DNA from: Elysia chlorotica
Lineage: Eukaryota > Mollusca > Gastropoda > Plakobranchidae
DNA length: 64,000 bases
Reading direction: 5' to 3'
Assembly (NCBI GenBank): GCA_003991915.1
Contig: RQTK01000945.1
Span: 1-64,000 of the forward strand
The translations under genes were made by a program, and so were the position numbers. Of the stretch, positions 11,575 to 25,000 are shown piece after piece. The first letter of the stretch is position 1. Each line of letters begins with the position of its first letter. The notes under the pieces were generated by a model. The model was not told the DNA's origin and searched no databases. It was given only the letters and a program-made list of their open reading frames with translations.

Positions 11575-14500
11575 CTATAAAAGCTTTGGCATTTGTTTCA
11601 ACCTAGCAATGTCAAGAATGTTCTCTTCATCAGGATCATCTGTGGATACAGAATCATTTTGCCTAGGATTGACAGCCTGTCTCCTTGGATACCTCTGCTG
11701 AGGAGAATGAACATTTTCAGATCTTTCCTGTGCAATGCCAGCTTTTACACGTTTTGTGTTCACAGATGGCACTTTTTGTTTTGAACTAGGGGGATTGAGC
11801 ATTGGGGGAGAACTCTGCGGTGCTTTATGGTAGTCATTCAGTGAATGGGGGCTGTCCTGTTCTGCATGACGAGGAAAAGTATTAATCACATTTTGCCGTA
11901 GTGGAGATTTCACTGGTGTCGAAGGCTCACACAGGCTCCCATCTTTCTTTGAGTTTGATACATGATTGCCATAACTGCTTTGAGCCATGCTAAAGTCTGT
12001 CCGCAGTTTTAAAGAGTGGTCGAATGTAGAGAGTTCATTACCACCACCATGTCCTCTACCCGGGGTCATCATCAGAGAGTCGCCATTATCCAGAAGTCCA
12101 TGCTTCTCTAAATACTTCTGTGTGGCCATTGTCATGTTAGTCAGGGAAATCCCCAGGCGTGATACATCTGTTGAAGGCTTATCCGGGTTTGGGCAGTATC
12201 TCTGCATCACCATCTGGAGGGCCCTCGCAGTTTTCCTGTCCTGCTCATCTCTGTGGCTGCTGCTATTCCTCTGTCTCAGCATGGCCATCTGGGTGAGCTG
12301 CTCATCGCTCAGATACTTCATGGCCATCGCGTTGATCTCCATGGACTGGCCTGGGTCCAGGTCCCAGGGTGACCCCCCTCTCACCGGGCTGCCACACACG
12401 CTGCTCCCCAGCATCATCGACACGTAGTTGATCCGAGGGATCATGCTCGAGTTTGCTGAGCCTCCAAATCCAGATCTGAAGAACAAAGATTAAATCATTA
12501 AAAACCATTTACTATAAATAAACTATTCAATGCCTTGTAAATTCTTTCCAATTTCCCCAGTTAATTTAGTTCCTCTAACTCTCCTACTAAAGGTATTTTC
12601 TGTGTAGTCTATCTCTGACTCTTTTTTCCACACCCTTGAAAGCTTGAAAATTTTACTCTGAACTGGTACCCATTGCAAGTTGAAACTGTTAATCCGTACT
12701 AAAGAACAGTGGAATTGGAATTAAGGCTTATTACTAATCAATTATAAAATGAAATATTTATTAAGTAAATAACGCAAACTGACTTGATAGGAGATCCAAC
12801 CTCCAGAGCTGGACCGCTCTTGCTGTGATCCTCAGACATGTCAACATCACAAGTTTTATCATTGGTCAAAAACATTTGGATGTTGTTCTGAAATTTAAAG
12901 ACGATGGAGAAATGGAGTTTTGAAAAAGCCAACAATGCTATGATGCCGTCATTTTGAAAATAATAAGAGCATACATAATTACCAAACACATGAGAAATAC
13001 AACAGTTACACACACACAAAGTAGCACAAGTAGCATGAAAACTTTCCAGATTCATTCCAATACCCTCTTTAAAAAAAATAATTCAATATTTAATGTTCTG
13101 TAAAAGAAAAAGTTGAAGAAAACAAAGAGAAAAAAAACAAAAACAAAAAAACTAACTTGAGTAATATAACAAGCACATGTATAACATTCTTTCTTCTACA
13201 CAAAAATCTAAAACCACCACTTAGGCTTTTGTAAAAAGCACTTCATAGATTTGATTAATATTTTGTGTGATGAATCTAAAAACTGAAATAAAAAGCTTCT
13301 CACCATTAACTGACTGTAATATTGTTTTGGATCCATAGCATCTTCTGCCACTGTTGAGTAGGAGTCATCCTATATAGAAATATGAAAACGAATATACCCG
13401 AGGTAAATCTTGATTTTTAAAAACCTGCTTCTGCTACTACTACCTTTTCAGCTAAAGATCAATGAGATCCTATGTTTAAGATAGTACTCTGCTGTATATG
13501 AAGCTATAATTTCGAACAAAGACAAAAATATATTCCTTATAGTCTTTGAACCCTTGAAGTAAAACAGTTTCACAAGTATTGACACCAAGAGCAGTCTATT
13601 GTAAATTGCCACTTAAAATACATTAGTTAAAATATACTAAATATTCGTAAATGGCTTCTTTGCTTAAAAGAAATATCTGAGTTACAGCAATATAATTATT
13701 ATTGATCAGCACCTAAACTTTTAATACCCTGATTTGAAAACAACTTAAGACTTATCAGAAAGTAGAAAAGGCAAATATTTCCTTCTAAAAAAATAAAATA
13801 CCTGATCAGGGCCATAGCACTTGCTGACACTTGGAGGACTATTACAGCTTTGGTCCATACCCATTCTGAGGATTGAATACATTGTGATCAATGAAATGAT
13901 ATTTTTTAAAGTCTAAATGCACATGCAAACACATACATACCAGAATACTTCCTTGGAGGTAAATTTTAACTTATATTAAAGGATAATATATTAAAGGATG
14001 TATTGATTTCAATCTTAGCATCACCCCCAGGATATCTACTTAAAAGTAGTGTGCTGTATCCATAACACTCTGAGGCTGTGTATTAAAGTGGTGATTAAAG
14101 TGATTCATCTTCTTCAAACTATTTCTATAAATGTTGAAACCCTGAACCCTAATCCTACTTTGGAAAACACATTATACTGCGGAGAAGATCAACTAGAAAA
14201 GACATATAAATTCTTCATCATGTCATCAAGTCGAATGGTGCAGGCTCAAGTGGCTGCTAGAACGGAAAAGTAAAAAAAACCCTGAACAGCAGCTTGCAGT
14301 GCTGTGCTCACCCTTCATGGACAGTCGAGGCGTAGTCTGGCATGTCGACCACCAACTCCGAAGCCACAGTGTTCATAGTTTGATCCTGGATGGGCAGTCT
14401 ATCCATAGCAGAGACCAGGTCTTTCTGGCTAATCATTTGATCATCATGCACATTCTCATCCTTGGTACTTGTGTCTCCTTTGGTCAGTTTTGGACTTTGC

Positions 14501-17500
14501 GTGCTACCAGATCTCCTGAGTGGGGTCATGGCTGGAGTTTCATAGGTGGTGCTGGATATGGGAGGACAACTGCGGTGCTGAAGTTCCACTGGGGTATTTC
14601 CACTAGCAGCCATACCTAGATATGTAGGAAATCGGTAATTAATTTTCATGTATAGATTCAAAGTAATGAGAAATACAGCATTTTCACTTGAATGTTTTCT
14701 CTTTTAACTTCACCTTCTATATTAAGTTTACTCCTAATTTACGCATGGCACTATTGGCAATTGAATCTAATTAACAGTAAAATCATTGAGATTTTAAACT
14801 ACTACATAAGTCAACAAGTGTCAATCTCTTAGTGATGTTGAGTAATTTTGCATAGCATTATTTTAAGCAATGTTGAATGTAGCTCAGATAACTACCACAA
14901 TTAAAGCGAGTAAAAAGAGGTAATTAGCTAAAACGGGACCAAATGAGCAGTAAAGATGTTACAGCAGAACTGGGCACTCAAAGAGCAATCTACATTCAAC
15001 AAAAAGATGAAAATCCCTGATTTTTCTTCCCCTTTGTCTTTAGTAAACTATCTTGGATCAGACAAACCAGAAGTGCTGGAAAGCTTACAAACTTACATAT
15101 CAGACATCCTTAATCTAGTTAAAAATAAGATAACCAAAGATCTGCTTGGTCATCGTTGAATAAATCCCCCCAAAAATATTTCTTCCATATGAGCCATAAG
15201 CCAAGAATGAGATCATGTAGTGTATGGTACAGTAAAAAGAGATGGATCACATGAAAAATGATAAGCATTGAGGGGAGGGGGAGAGGAGTGGCAGCCGACG
15301 AACAACAGCCGAGCAAGATAGGAGATCATAGAGTTAAAGCTGCAGAAAGTTTAAAGTGTGAGATGCGTGTTTGTGTGTGTCTGTATAGTTGGGAAAAGAA
15401 GAGACACAGAGAAAGTTCTAGGTAGATGGGTGGGGGTGGTGATTGGCTCAATAACATCAAGGTGAACCACATGATAGCTTCAACAAACCATGCCTCTCCA
15501 ACAAACTATTGAAAACTAACGAGGTAGTTCGTTGAATCCGAGTTGCACTGTATTAGTGTGATTTAGAGTGACACATTTTTATAAGTAATCTTTAAGAAAT
15601 TAAGAAAAGTATCTAATATGGCCAGAGACAGAGAACTTAGCATACAGAGCTAAAATTTCCAATTACTGTATCATTAAAATTAAAGGTTCAAACTTTTTCA
15701 ATGGTCATACCTTCATTAGAGTTGCAATTATTTGACCTGTCACCCAAAACAGGAGAGATGAAAAAATTTTGCTGTCCAAATGTTTTCACCGGGCTAGTCT
15801 GCACCGAATGGCTCTCCATCGAGTTATGACCACCTCTCCTGTCGTCAAGGATGGTAGTGTTTACACCTATAGAGCAAGTTTCTGTTGTTTTATTATGGCT
15901 CGCTGTGGTGTGGTTGTGAAGGAGCTGCTGCTGCTGGCCTTGAATTCCACTGGACGATAGGTGCTGTGTGTGAGCCGACGACGGTGAACTGGACGGATTC
16001 TCCGTGGATCGTGCTTGCTGCGACTGGCTGGCAGATAGCGCCGACTGCTGGGACTGGTTGAGCAGGAGCATCTGGATCTGCTGCTGTAGAACCTTGAGCT
16101 GTTCACTCTGCTGCTCTAGCAAGGCTCGCACCGCAGGCGGAACCTCATCCCACCTGACACTGTCAAGCCCAGAGCCAGACTTTGTGTCTACGACATGTGC
16201 TGAGGCAGTGGATGATGAAGTAACATTGTGGTTCACGGGAAAAGGAGGTGAAGTTGCACTTTTAGCAGTGGCTCCTTGAGACTGACATGCACCAGGCAGA
16301 GGATGTTGTACCGGGAGGGGGTTAACTTGGTCTGGAGTAATGCTCAGACCACTGTCATCGTCATCACTGGATTGGCATGTTCCGGCCGAGTTGTTACTGT
16401 TGGACGATCTGTTACCCCTCGTGCTGTTGAACCCGAGTGATTGGGAAGATAAAGCAAGAATATTTCCATTCAATCCACTTTGCATTTGGGATGTTGAGCT
16501 GGGCACAGATGAAGAAGAGGAAGACTGAGAAGTTGAGGATTCCTCCACAACAGTCGTAAGAATCGGGTGAGTTTTAGAATTGGTCTGGGAGTTTGCTGTT
16601 TGAGTTGGCCACGTGGGAGGTAGATTTGGACTATTTGAACTAGACGCTACAGACTGTGGCATACCCATATGTGAACCTACAAAGTTTTTAGAGTGTGTCG
16701 GTGCTTGTGTTATATTGACGGATGGGGAAAATTGATTAACATTTCTGGATGCATTATATCCTCCCATGGGTGACTGTTGAGATCCTGAATGGGCACTAAA
16801 AGTTTGTGATGACTGGGGTCCACTCAAGTTTTGAGTGGTTTCAGATTGATACCCTGAGCTAGACAGAGAAGGGTGTGCATATGATGCAGGTGCAGCTGAT
16901 GGAAAATTATTATACAAAGTCTGAGGGGTAACAGATACAGAGGATTGAGGAGCTTCGGACAAGTGATGCCTGAAATTCTGAGGGGTAAATGCACCGTCTA
17001 CCACATTTTGCTGATACATATTAGGATTCCTGGTAAAAGTTTGTACATTTCCTGGCACAGTATTTCTGGGATAGAAATTTGTACCAGAAACCAAGATCTG
17101 ACCACTCTGTGCCTGGGAGTGTGTGTACAGTTGATGTGGGGAACTGGATGGTGCACTGCTATGAACGTTGGGAACTGATGTTGCCATCTGTTGAGCAGTG
17201 TTCACTGGTGAGAAGTGAGAAGATCTCGGAGGATGATAGTAATTCTTTAACTCTGCGTGGTGGGTGCTGTGGGACGCAGCTGGTTGATTAGAGAACTGGG
17301 CCGAGGAAGACGAAGGCTGCTGTAGGTGTGCTGGCTCCGCCCACAAAATGGAGACATCTGGGACCATTGGTCGAATTGATGGCACCTGGCAATTGATTAA
17401 TAAAACCATACAATACAAGTTTTGAAGAGTTAACATTAATTCAGAGTGTCTTTTACATAAGGATTGTCGTGGGTTATATGTGACTCAAATGATGATCAAA

Positions 17501-19042
17501 AAAAAAAAAATCAAAACCCCCCCCCCCCCCCCCCACAAAAAAAAATTATACTAATTGATAAAAGAACTACCTTGAAATGGTTGGCAATGCAAATTTCTAT
17601 AGAAATCCATTTTATTTGAAATTGAATATATATTTTGGCACATTGGTTTCAAAATAAATATCTAGTAAAAGTAATAGTTAAAGGAAAAACCTGATTGATA
17701 AGTGATGAATTCATTATCAAATTTTGTCACTTTCAGCCTCACATAAAATCCTAGACTTGAAAAAATTAGAACAATCAATTGACATGCAAGCCTCAGATAT
17801 AGAATCATATATCTCATATTATGTACATGACAATTTACTTAAGCAGGCATTGCTATCACCTCAAGCTTTAATACACAAAAGCCCACAGTTAATCATATAT
17901 CCATTACAGAAAACTACAGGATGCTGATTTTATCTTATTCATTCTATTAATGCAAACTTATAATATTAAATTTATTTTTTCAACAAATAAACATTGAGAA
18001 ATAGCAAAACACTGAAAAAACAAAACAACAACCCAACAGGTTTACACAAATTGTAAAAGTACATAATTTAAATCTTACCCTTTCCATGTGCGGTGTGGGG
18101 ACACACCTTGGCTCTATGTCCTCTGGCATACTTGTATTTCCATTTCGTAAGTCAGTCCTGGATCTAAACACAAGAGACCAATACGCTTTAGGACATAGGC
18201 ATTATGATAAAAAAATTAATACAATATTATCTCATCCTTAGCACATCTGTCTTCACTACTTTATATAAACTGCAGGTCTAATGAATTCAAATAGCAACCA
18301 TTAGTGACAATGATGGTTTACAGAAACAGCCATGAGTAAAAATTTCAACTTAGAGACTCGTATTTACAAATGTGTGCATTTAAAGAATAATAATTTTCAA
18401 CAGATTCTTATTTCTATACTTTCATGGCAGTGAGGGGTATAAAAACTAAAAAAAATAATCTTGTTTATTATTTCCCACATTTTTTTAAAAAGGTACCGGT
18501 ATATATCTTATAACTCATCTGTTACAAAGTGTGGGTTTACCAAGATAAATTTATATAATTTATCCCAACTTGAACTTACAAGTCCAGTCCGTGCTCAGCT
18601 TTGGCAGCATCAAACAGCTGCATTTTTGTTCCCCCTTCAAATGCATCCAGCTCTACCTCAGTGAAGTTTTGGCTGGGGGCTGACAATGACTAAGAGGGAA
18701 AACAGATTTTTTTACTCAGAAATACAACTGTCCTGATAATCTGATCCACTGACAAACTGCTGTCTTTCTTTAAAAACCTAATCGAAAAAAAAATATGCCC
18801 GATGTGCTATTGGTAAGGAAAATCCGTTTGGAATGAGATTGTCGGATATTTTACATGTCTGTGATTAGAACAAAAGTGGCAAAACAAAACAATCAGTCGC
18901 AAACACGAAATATCGAACTCTACATTTTCGGCAATTCTTGGCATTAGAGAAAACATAGAAAAGGCCAAAGAAATTCCAGATTTGTTCCCACATTCGAATA
19001 GAAAAGAGACAAAAACAAACAAAAAACAAAATGACACAACAA

Positions 19043-19073
<31 letters not shown>

Positions 19074-22000
19074 ACAAAGCAAGAAAAGACAAAAACAAAG
19101 TGAAAAAACCCAAAACAAAATGAACATCCTTTACTATGCAGGGGGCTTGACGAAACTCATTTAACATGTGTTCCAAGAAGGGATATTACCCAATTTTTAA
19201 TTCAAATTTCGTGGCTTGTGTCCCTTTCGTTTTTTTTTCGTTTTGTCTTGACTATGTTTAAACCAAAATATGTTTAAACCGAAATTGAAATTAGACACCC
19301 TAAAATTTCGGTTTAAACGTGTTCCACTGTACCTTGAAATGGTTGGTAATGCAAATTTCCATAGAAATACATTTTATTTGAAATTGAATATAAAATTTCG
19401 GTGAGTTTCCGTAAACTTATTTTACTTCAAATTTTGGCACATTGGTTTCAAAATAAATATCAGGAAAAACATGATTGATAAGTGATGAATTCATTATCAA
19501 ATTTTGTCACTTTCAGCCTCACATAAAATCCTTTCTCCTTTCTATTTAAAGTTTAAATTTCATCCAACACCTTACAATACAGAAAATTACAGAATGCCGA
19601 TTTTATCTTATTCCTTCTATTAATGTAATCTAATAATATCATATTTTATTTGATTAACAAATAAACAATGAGAAATAGCAAAAAACTGAAAAAACAAAAA
19701 AACAACCTCACAGGTTTACACAAATTGTAAAAGTACATAATTTAAATCTTACCCTTTCCATGTGCGGGGTGGGGACACACCTTGGCTCTATGTCCTCTGG
19801 CATACTTGTATTTCCATTTCGTAAGTCAGTCCTGGATCTAAACACAAGAAACCAATAGACTTCAGGACATAGGCATTATGATAAAAAATTAATACAATAT
19901 TATCTCATCCTTAGCACATCTGTCTTCACTACTTTATATAAACTGCAGGTTCTAACTACCATGAATTCAAATAGCAACCAATAGTGTCAATGATGGTTTA
20001 CAGAAACAACCATGAGTAAAAATTTCAACTTAGAGACTCGTATTTACAAATGTGTGCATTTAAAGAATAATAATTCTCAACAAATTCTTATTTCTATTCT
20101 TTCATGGCAACGAGGGATATCAAAAATAAAAAAATAATCTTGTTTATTATTTCCCACATTTTTTTTAAAGGTATATCTTATAACTTATCTGTTATAAAAT
20201 GTGGGTTTACCAAGATAAATTTATATAATTTATCCCAACTTGAACTTACAAGTCCAGTCCATGCTCAGCTTTGGCAGCATCAAACAGCTGCATTTTTGTT
20301 CCCCCTTCAAATGCATCCAGCTCTACCTCAGTGAAGTTTTGGCTGGGGGCTGACAATGACTGAGAGGGGAAAACATATTTTTTTACTCAGAAATACAACT
20401 GTCCCGATAATCTGATCCACTGACAATAAATGAATTCAGTTTTTAAGAAGTTACATTATTAATAAAAAAATTACATAAATGACTAAAGATTGACAGTACT
20501 TGAGACCCTCACTGGAATTTATCTCTCTATTGCTATGGAAATATAATATGATGAAGTTTATTATTATAACATCACAGCACCATGTAAAATACAACAGACA
20601 TCCACTCCTTTCAAATCAATCACTGTGTAGTACAATGAAATATCTATGGTGAAAGTTAAAGTCTAGTAAAAGCTAAACAAAGAATTAAATTAAAAAGAAG
20701 TCTAAATACACCAAACTCAAACAAGTCTTCTAAGCATTATCGATTGAAGTGAGAAATGGTACATTGAAGTGAGAAATGGTACAATGGTATCTTGTCTATA
20801 GGCATTGATTGTAAACAACTGATCATAAAAAAAAAAAATTCTATAAGTACTGCATCATGTTTTTCACGTTTGTGAAAGAAGGTCACAGGAAAAAGGATCC
20901 AGTTATGAGTAAAACAATTTAAAAGGTATTAATTTATATAGTCTATTATTTATAAGATTTCATAGACTGGTGTACCTTTGTCATGTTGGTCACCTCATGT
21001 CCTGTTCTGAGCTGGAACTGCAGGTCACAAGTGCCTGAGGTGGGCAAGACCTGATAGAACTCAGGCCTGGAGTGCAGAGGGGTGTACACGACCAACAGAA
21101 ACTCATTGGGAGGCAAGCATACCCTATAGACACAGCAGTAAGAGAAAATTGTATTTGAATGTTTCAATTACAGTACACGTTTATCGCCAAGATCTTTTTC
21201 TAATAAGAAAATTACAAAACGATTTGCATTGTGGCCATCTTTCCTAAAAAGTGTGAGCTACAGGGGAAATTCTTCATGGATTCCAAATTTGTATCAAAAG
21301 CAAGATACAGTGGAGACCTAATGATTGAAATTGCTCTGGATTGGATCGAAACTTAAAATTAGGAGGCTTTGAATTTCCGGGAGGCACTCACCTGAACCAC
21401 AAGAGTATAAAAAATATAGGCAGTTGCTAGAAAAATTACATTTATGGGATTTTCCTATTGTTTTAATTCCTCCAACCCTATTTCTTCTAAAAGCATTTCT
21501 TGGGCAGCAACAATCATTGAATGTTACTTGAAAGATAGTACTTTTTAATGTCTCTCGGTGGTTCCAGAAAATCACGATACAGATTCCAACAGAGCCAAAG
21601 ATAAAAAAAGTAACCTATCCTCTTGCAATATTTGGTTTCATGAGAAATTCAAATTACCAGACTTTTTTGTGGCCAGCTTTTCATATCACTACAATCTGAA
21701 TCAAAATTTAATTTTGTTCACAGGGGGCATCATATCTCTAAACTATTGAGAACATCTCAATTAACACTAGAGTGTTTAAAAAGTTTGCAAAAGTATCCAA
21801 TCTAATACACCACTAGTATTCGATTGGTCACAATCGATCCGACTAAAGCACCAAAATCTGTATTGATTTCTTTATTTTGCACCTTCTCCTCAACAACTTG
21901 GCAGCATTGATGTGTTTACCGCTTGAGTAAAACATCCTTGTTAATCAATATTGAATTTCAATATCTTTGAAAAAGAAAATGTGTTAGTTATTACCTGTCC

Positions 22001-25000
22001 TGTAAGTGTGTGTTGTGGATGTATCTTAAACAGGAAGCCCAAACAAAAGGATGCTGGACAAACTCTGCTCCTGATACCCATCTGCAAAAATATAATTATA
22101 TTTAAAGACCTTTTAATCAGTAGTCCAAATGCATTATTAAAAAGTTCATATTTGTCTTTATCATATAAAACTGAAAACAGGTTTGATTTAATTAACATTG
22201 ATAAGAAATGTTTGCCGCATACTTCAGTCATAACCATGTATAAAATTATTGAAATAAGTACATGTTCCACTGCTCTATTTTTAATCTGGTAGACTAGTTT
22301 TAGCCCTGAGTTAATAAATAAAAAAGAAGCTTTGGTTCCATGTGAAATTTAAAAAAATTCTATGTACAAAACATTTCTTGTCCTAAAGAATAAAGTTAAT
22401 TTGATCCTCTTCATCCAATTATAAAGTTGATAATACTCACATGCCAATTAGTGGGAGAGAACAGGCTTTGGGGTCTGATTCCAAAATAAGCAGCAGCTTA
22501 CGAGTATGATCCATTGACAAATACCTGCAATAAAACAATTTTGTCTTAAACTATGAACCTCTCTAAAAAAACACAACAAAACAAACACATACAGTATGCA
22601 GAGAAAGGGCAAGACAAATGAAAAAAAAAAAATACCACTTTCCTCTCCATGATACTATTTTCAAAATCAAACTCCCTCTACATAAAAACAACATGAAAAA
22701 AAAAAAACAACAACAACAACTAACCCAGTCTTTGTGGTGCCCTGCATCTGGCTCAAGCTCATGGGTCCAGCCAAGTTTTTAGAAAGTGCTGTCAAAAGAA
22801 TAGGCACAGGTGGGATTGGGGTGGCCTTGAACACAGTCTCCATGGTGACCATGTCAAAGTCCAGGTGCACGACAGAAGAGTGAGCATTGCTGTAGTAGGA
22901 TCCCCACCCACGCAGCAGCACAAACTCACAAAGGTCTACGCTTGCTTTGCTACAGCATCTGCTTTGCAATCTCTAGAAAAAAAAAAGAAACACTTCTTGT
23001 TAGAGGATACTGCTTTATGTAATGTTTGAGGAGACGAGTAACAAAAATGGTAAATTAAAAATATTTCAAAGGATTAAATTTATATGGCATTTATGCAAAA
23101 GTTTCATAACTGCTCTGATTAATGTGAATTGCCTTATTCAGCTCCATGGATAAAGAAAGAACCCGATCTTTGAACATGAACTGATTATGTAGCATTCAAA
23201 GCACAGATTTAAGCATTTGTAAAGATTACTAAAGCATCTAGTTAAGTAAAACTTTTAATGCTTCAAATTTAGAGATCCCGGGTGAAAAAATGAAGGCAAA
23301 AGATTTTCTAAGACAATCTATTTGGCAATCTAGAACAAAGAGTTACCCTTTGAGATATTCAATAATATATGACAATAAAATTGCTTGTAAGCCATATATG
23401 TTAAATAGAAATTTAAAAGAAGAAGCACATATAACTGTTTATAAAGGGCAACACAATAAAATAAGTGCAAACCTACCCGTATTGCACAATGATAATCTTC
23501 AACTGATCCTGACCTCTCTTTGTCGCTGTTGTTTGAAACCTTCAGACAATTACAAGAAAAGTATATATATGAATAATTTATATAATATGGAAATCTATAT
23601 ATATATATATAAAATTATATTTGAGGACTTTGGGGTGCATGTGTCACCCTGCAGACTAAACTACACAAGTCACAGACTTCAAACTTTAATGTAGATAACA
23701 ATTGCTGCCAGGACGATGAAGTTTATCATTAGAAGTGATTTGAATGAAGCATGTATTTTTAAAAAAATAATTAAAAAGTGTATTTCTATGTAATACCGGT
23801 ATTTTACACTTTTTGTTTTGTTTCTCGCATATAGCATTCCATCATTTTAATAACCTTAAAAACGAACAGAAGGCTTTCTTTTGTTTTCCGAACAACAAAA
23901 AGAATGCTGGATGGATTGCTATTAGATCTAGATGTAGGTAAAAATTTGATACAAATTAATTGATTCTGCAAAAAAACATTTGAGCGTTCTAATAGCATTT
24001 TTTTGGCAGTCCTCCCTTCTTTTTCTTTGATTTTTAAAATGTGACTTTCTGACAATATTATTATGGCCCCTATATATAGTATATTCAAAGAACATGAGAA
24101 TTTGAATGACAAAGAAATAGTTTTGTGAATAGATATCAACTCATCCACTTATTTCAGTGACAAAGAAACAACTCTTTTTCAGTCTATATCTAAATTTATC
24201 AGCTCATCCCAAATGTTTAGATCTAGAAATCCTGTGGTGTGCTTTATTGTTTAGCCTAACAGCTTATCCCTCCCTGTGTAGAGTAGAATTCTAGAACGAG
24301 AGATCTTGATCAAGAAATCCTGATTCCTGTGTGTGCTGTGCTTTTTGTAATGTAAGATCTGAATAGATCTAGATAGATCTGTAGGTCTAAATTGTGTAGC
24401 TAGATATCACAATGCTCCAACAATGCGTTACGGTTGGTGAACGCCACTGTGAAGCCGACACCAAAAACGTAGACATGATAGAGAAAATGCAGATGAATAC
24501 ACAGAGAGTCAACAGCAGCCAACATAGCACTGCCACTGATCATCCTGCCATGACAATTCACTGCCAGCATTGCCAAGCAACAAAATTCACACAAGAAAAA
24601 AAGGGAATGTTCTGTTCAAACGGAAAGATTGTTTTAAAACCACTTCCAAACCATCCTTCAGAACTACAAACTCTGTATAATGCACAATCAAAGCAATCAG
24701 TACACTTCTTGGAAAACATCCGCAAATACAACAGCGTGAGTAGTGTTCATGAAATGCGCTGTTTGGCAGCAACAGGCGCAGCTGAGTACAAACTTGAAGA
24801 TTGAGTAGGCATAAAAAAGCGAGGTGAGTAATGGTAATATGATATGTGAGCTGGAGCCTAAAAGGTTCTGGTGTGTACTAGAATGAACTCAAAGCCGATC
24901 TAAAAATTTCTAGATAAGTGTCATGCCTATATAAGAGCAGAGCGCGATATAGATGTTTTTTTTTGTAGAAAGAGAGGAATATTTATACTCCTTGTTGAAA

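Noticed and set aside
11987-12427. 146-codon plus-strand frame opposite the last STIL exon
   Set aside because: Shadow of a real, conserved exon on the other strand. The same holds for frames opposite the large exon at 15711-17385.
14956-15159. 67-codon plus-strand frame in a STIL intron
   Set aside because: No recognisable domain, no splice context and antisense to STIL. The similar-sized frame at 17724-17927 is missing from the sister repeat unit.
24412-24804. A host gene antisense to STIL
   Set aside because: The motif order fits a Helitron helicase-like protein start, and no downstream exon was found.
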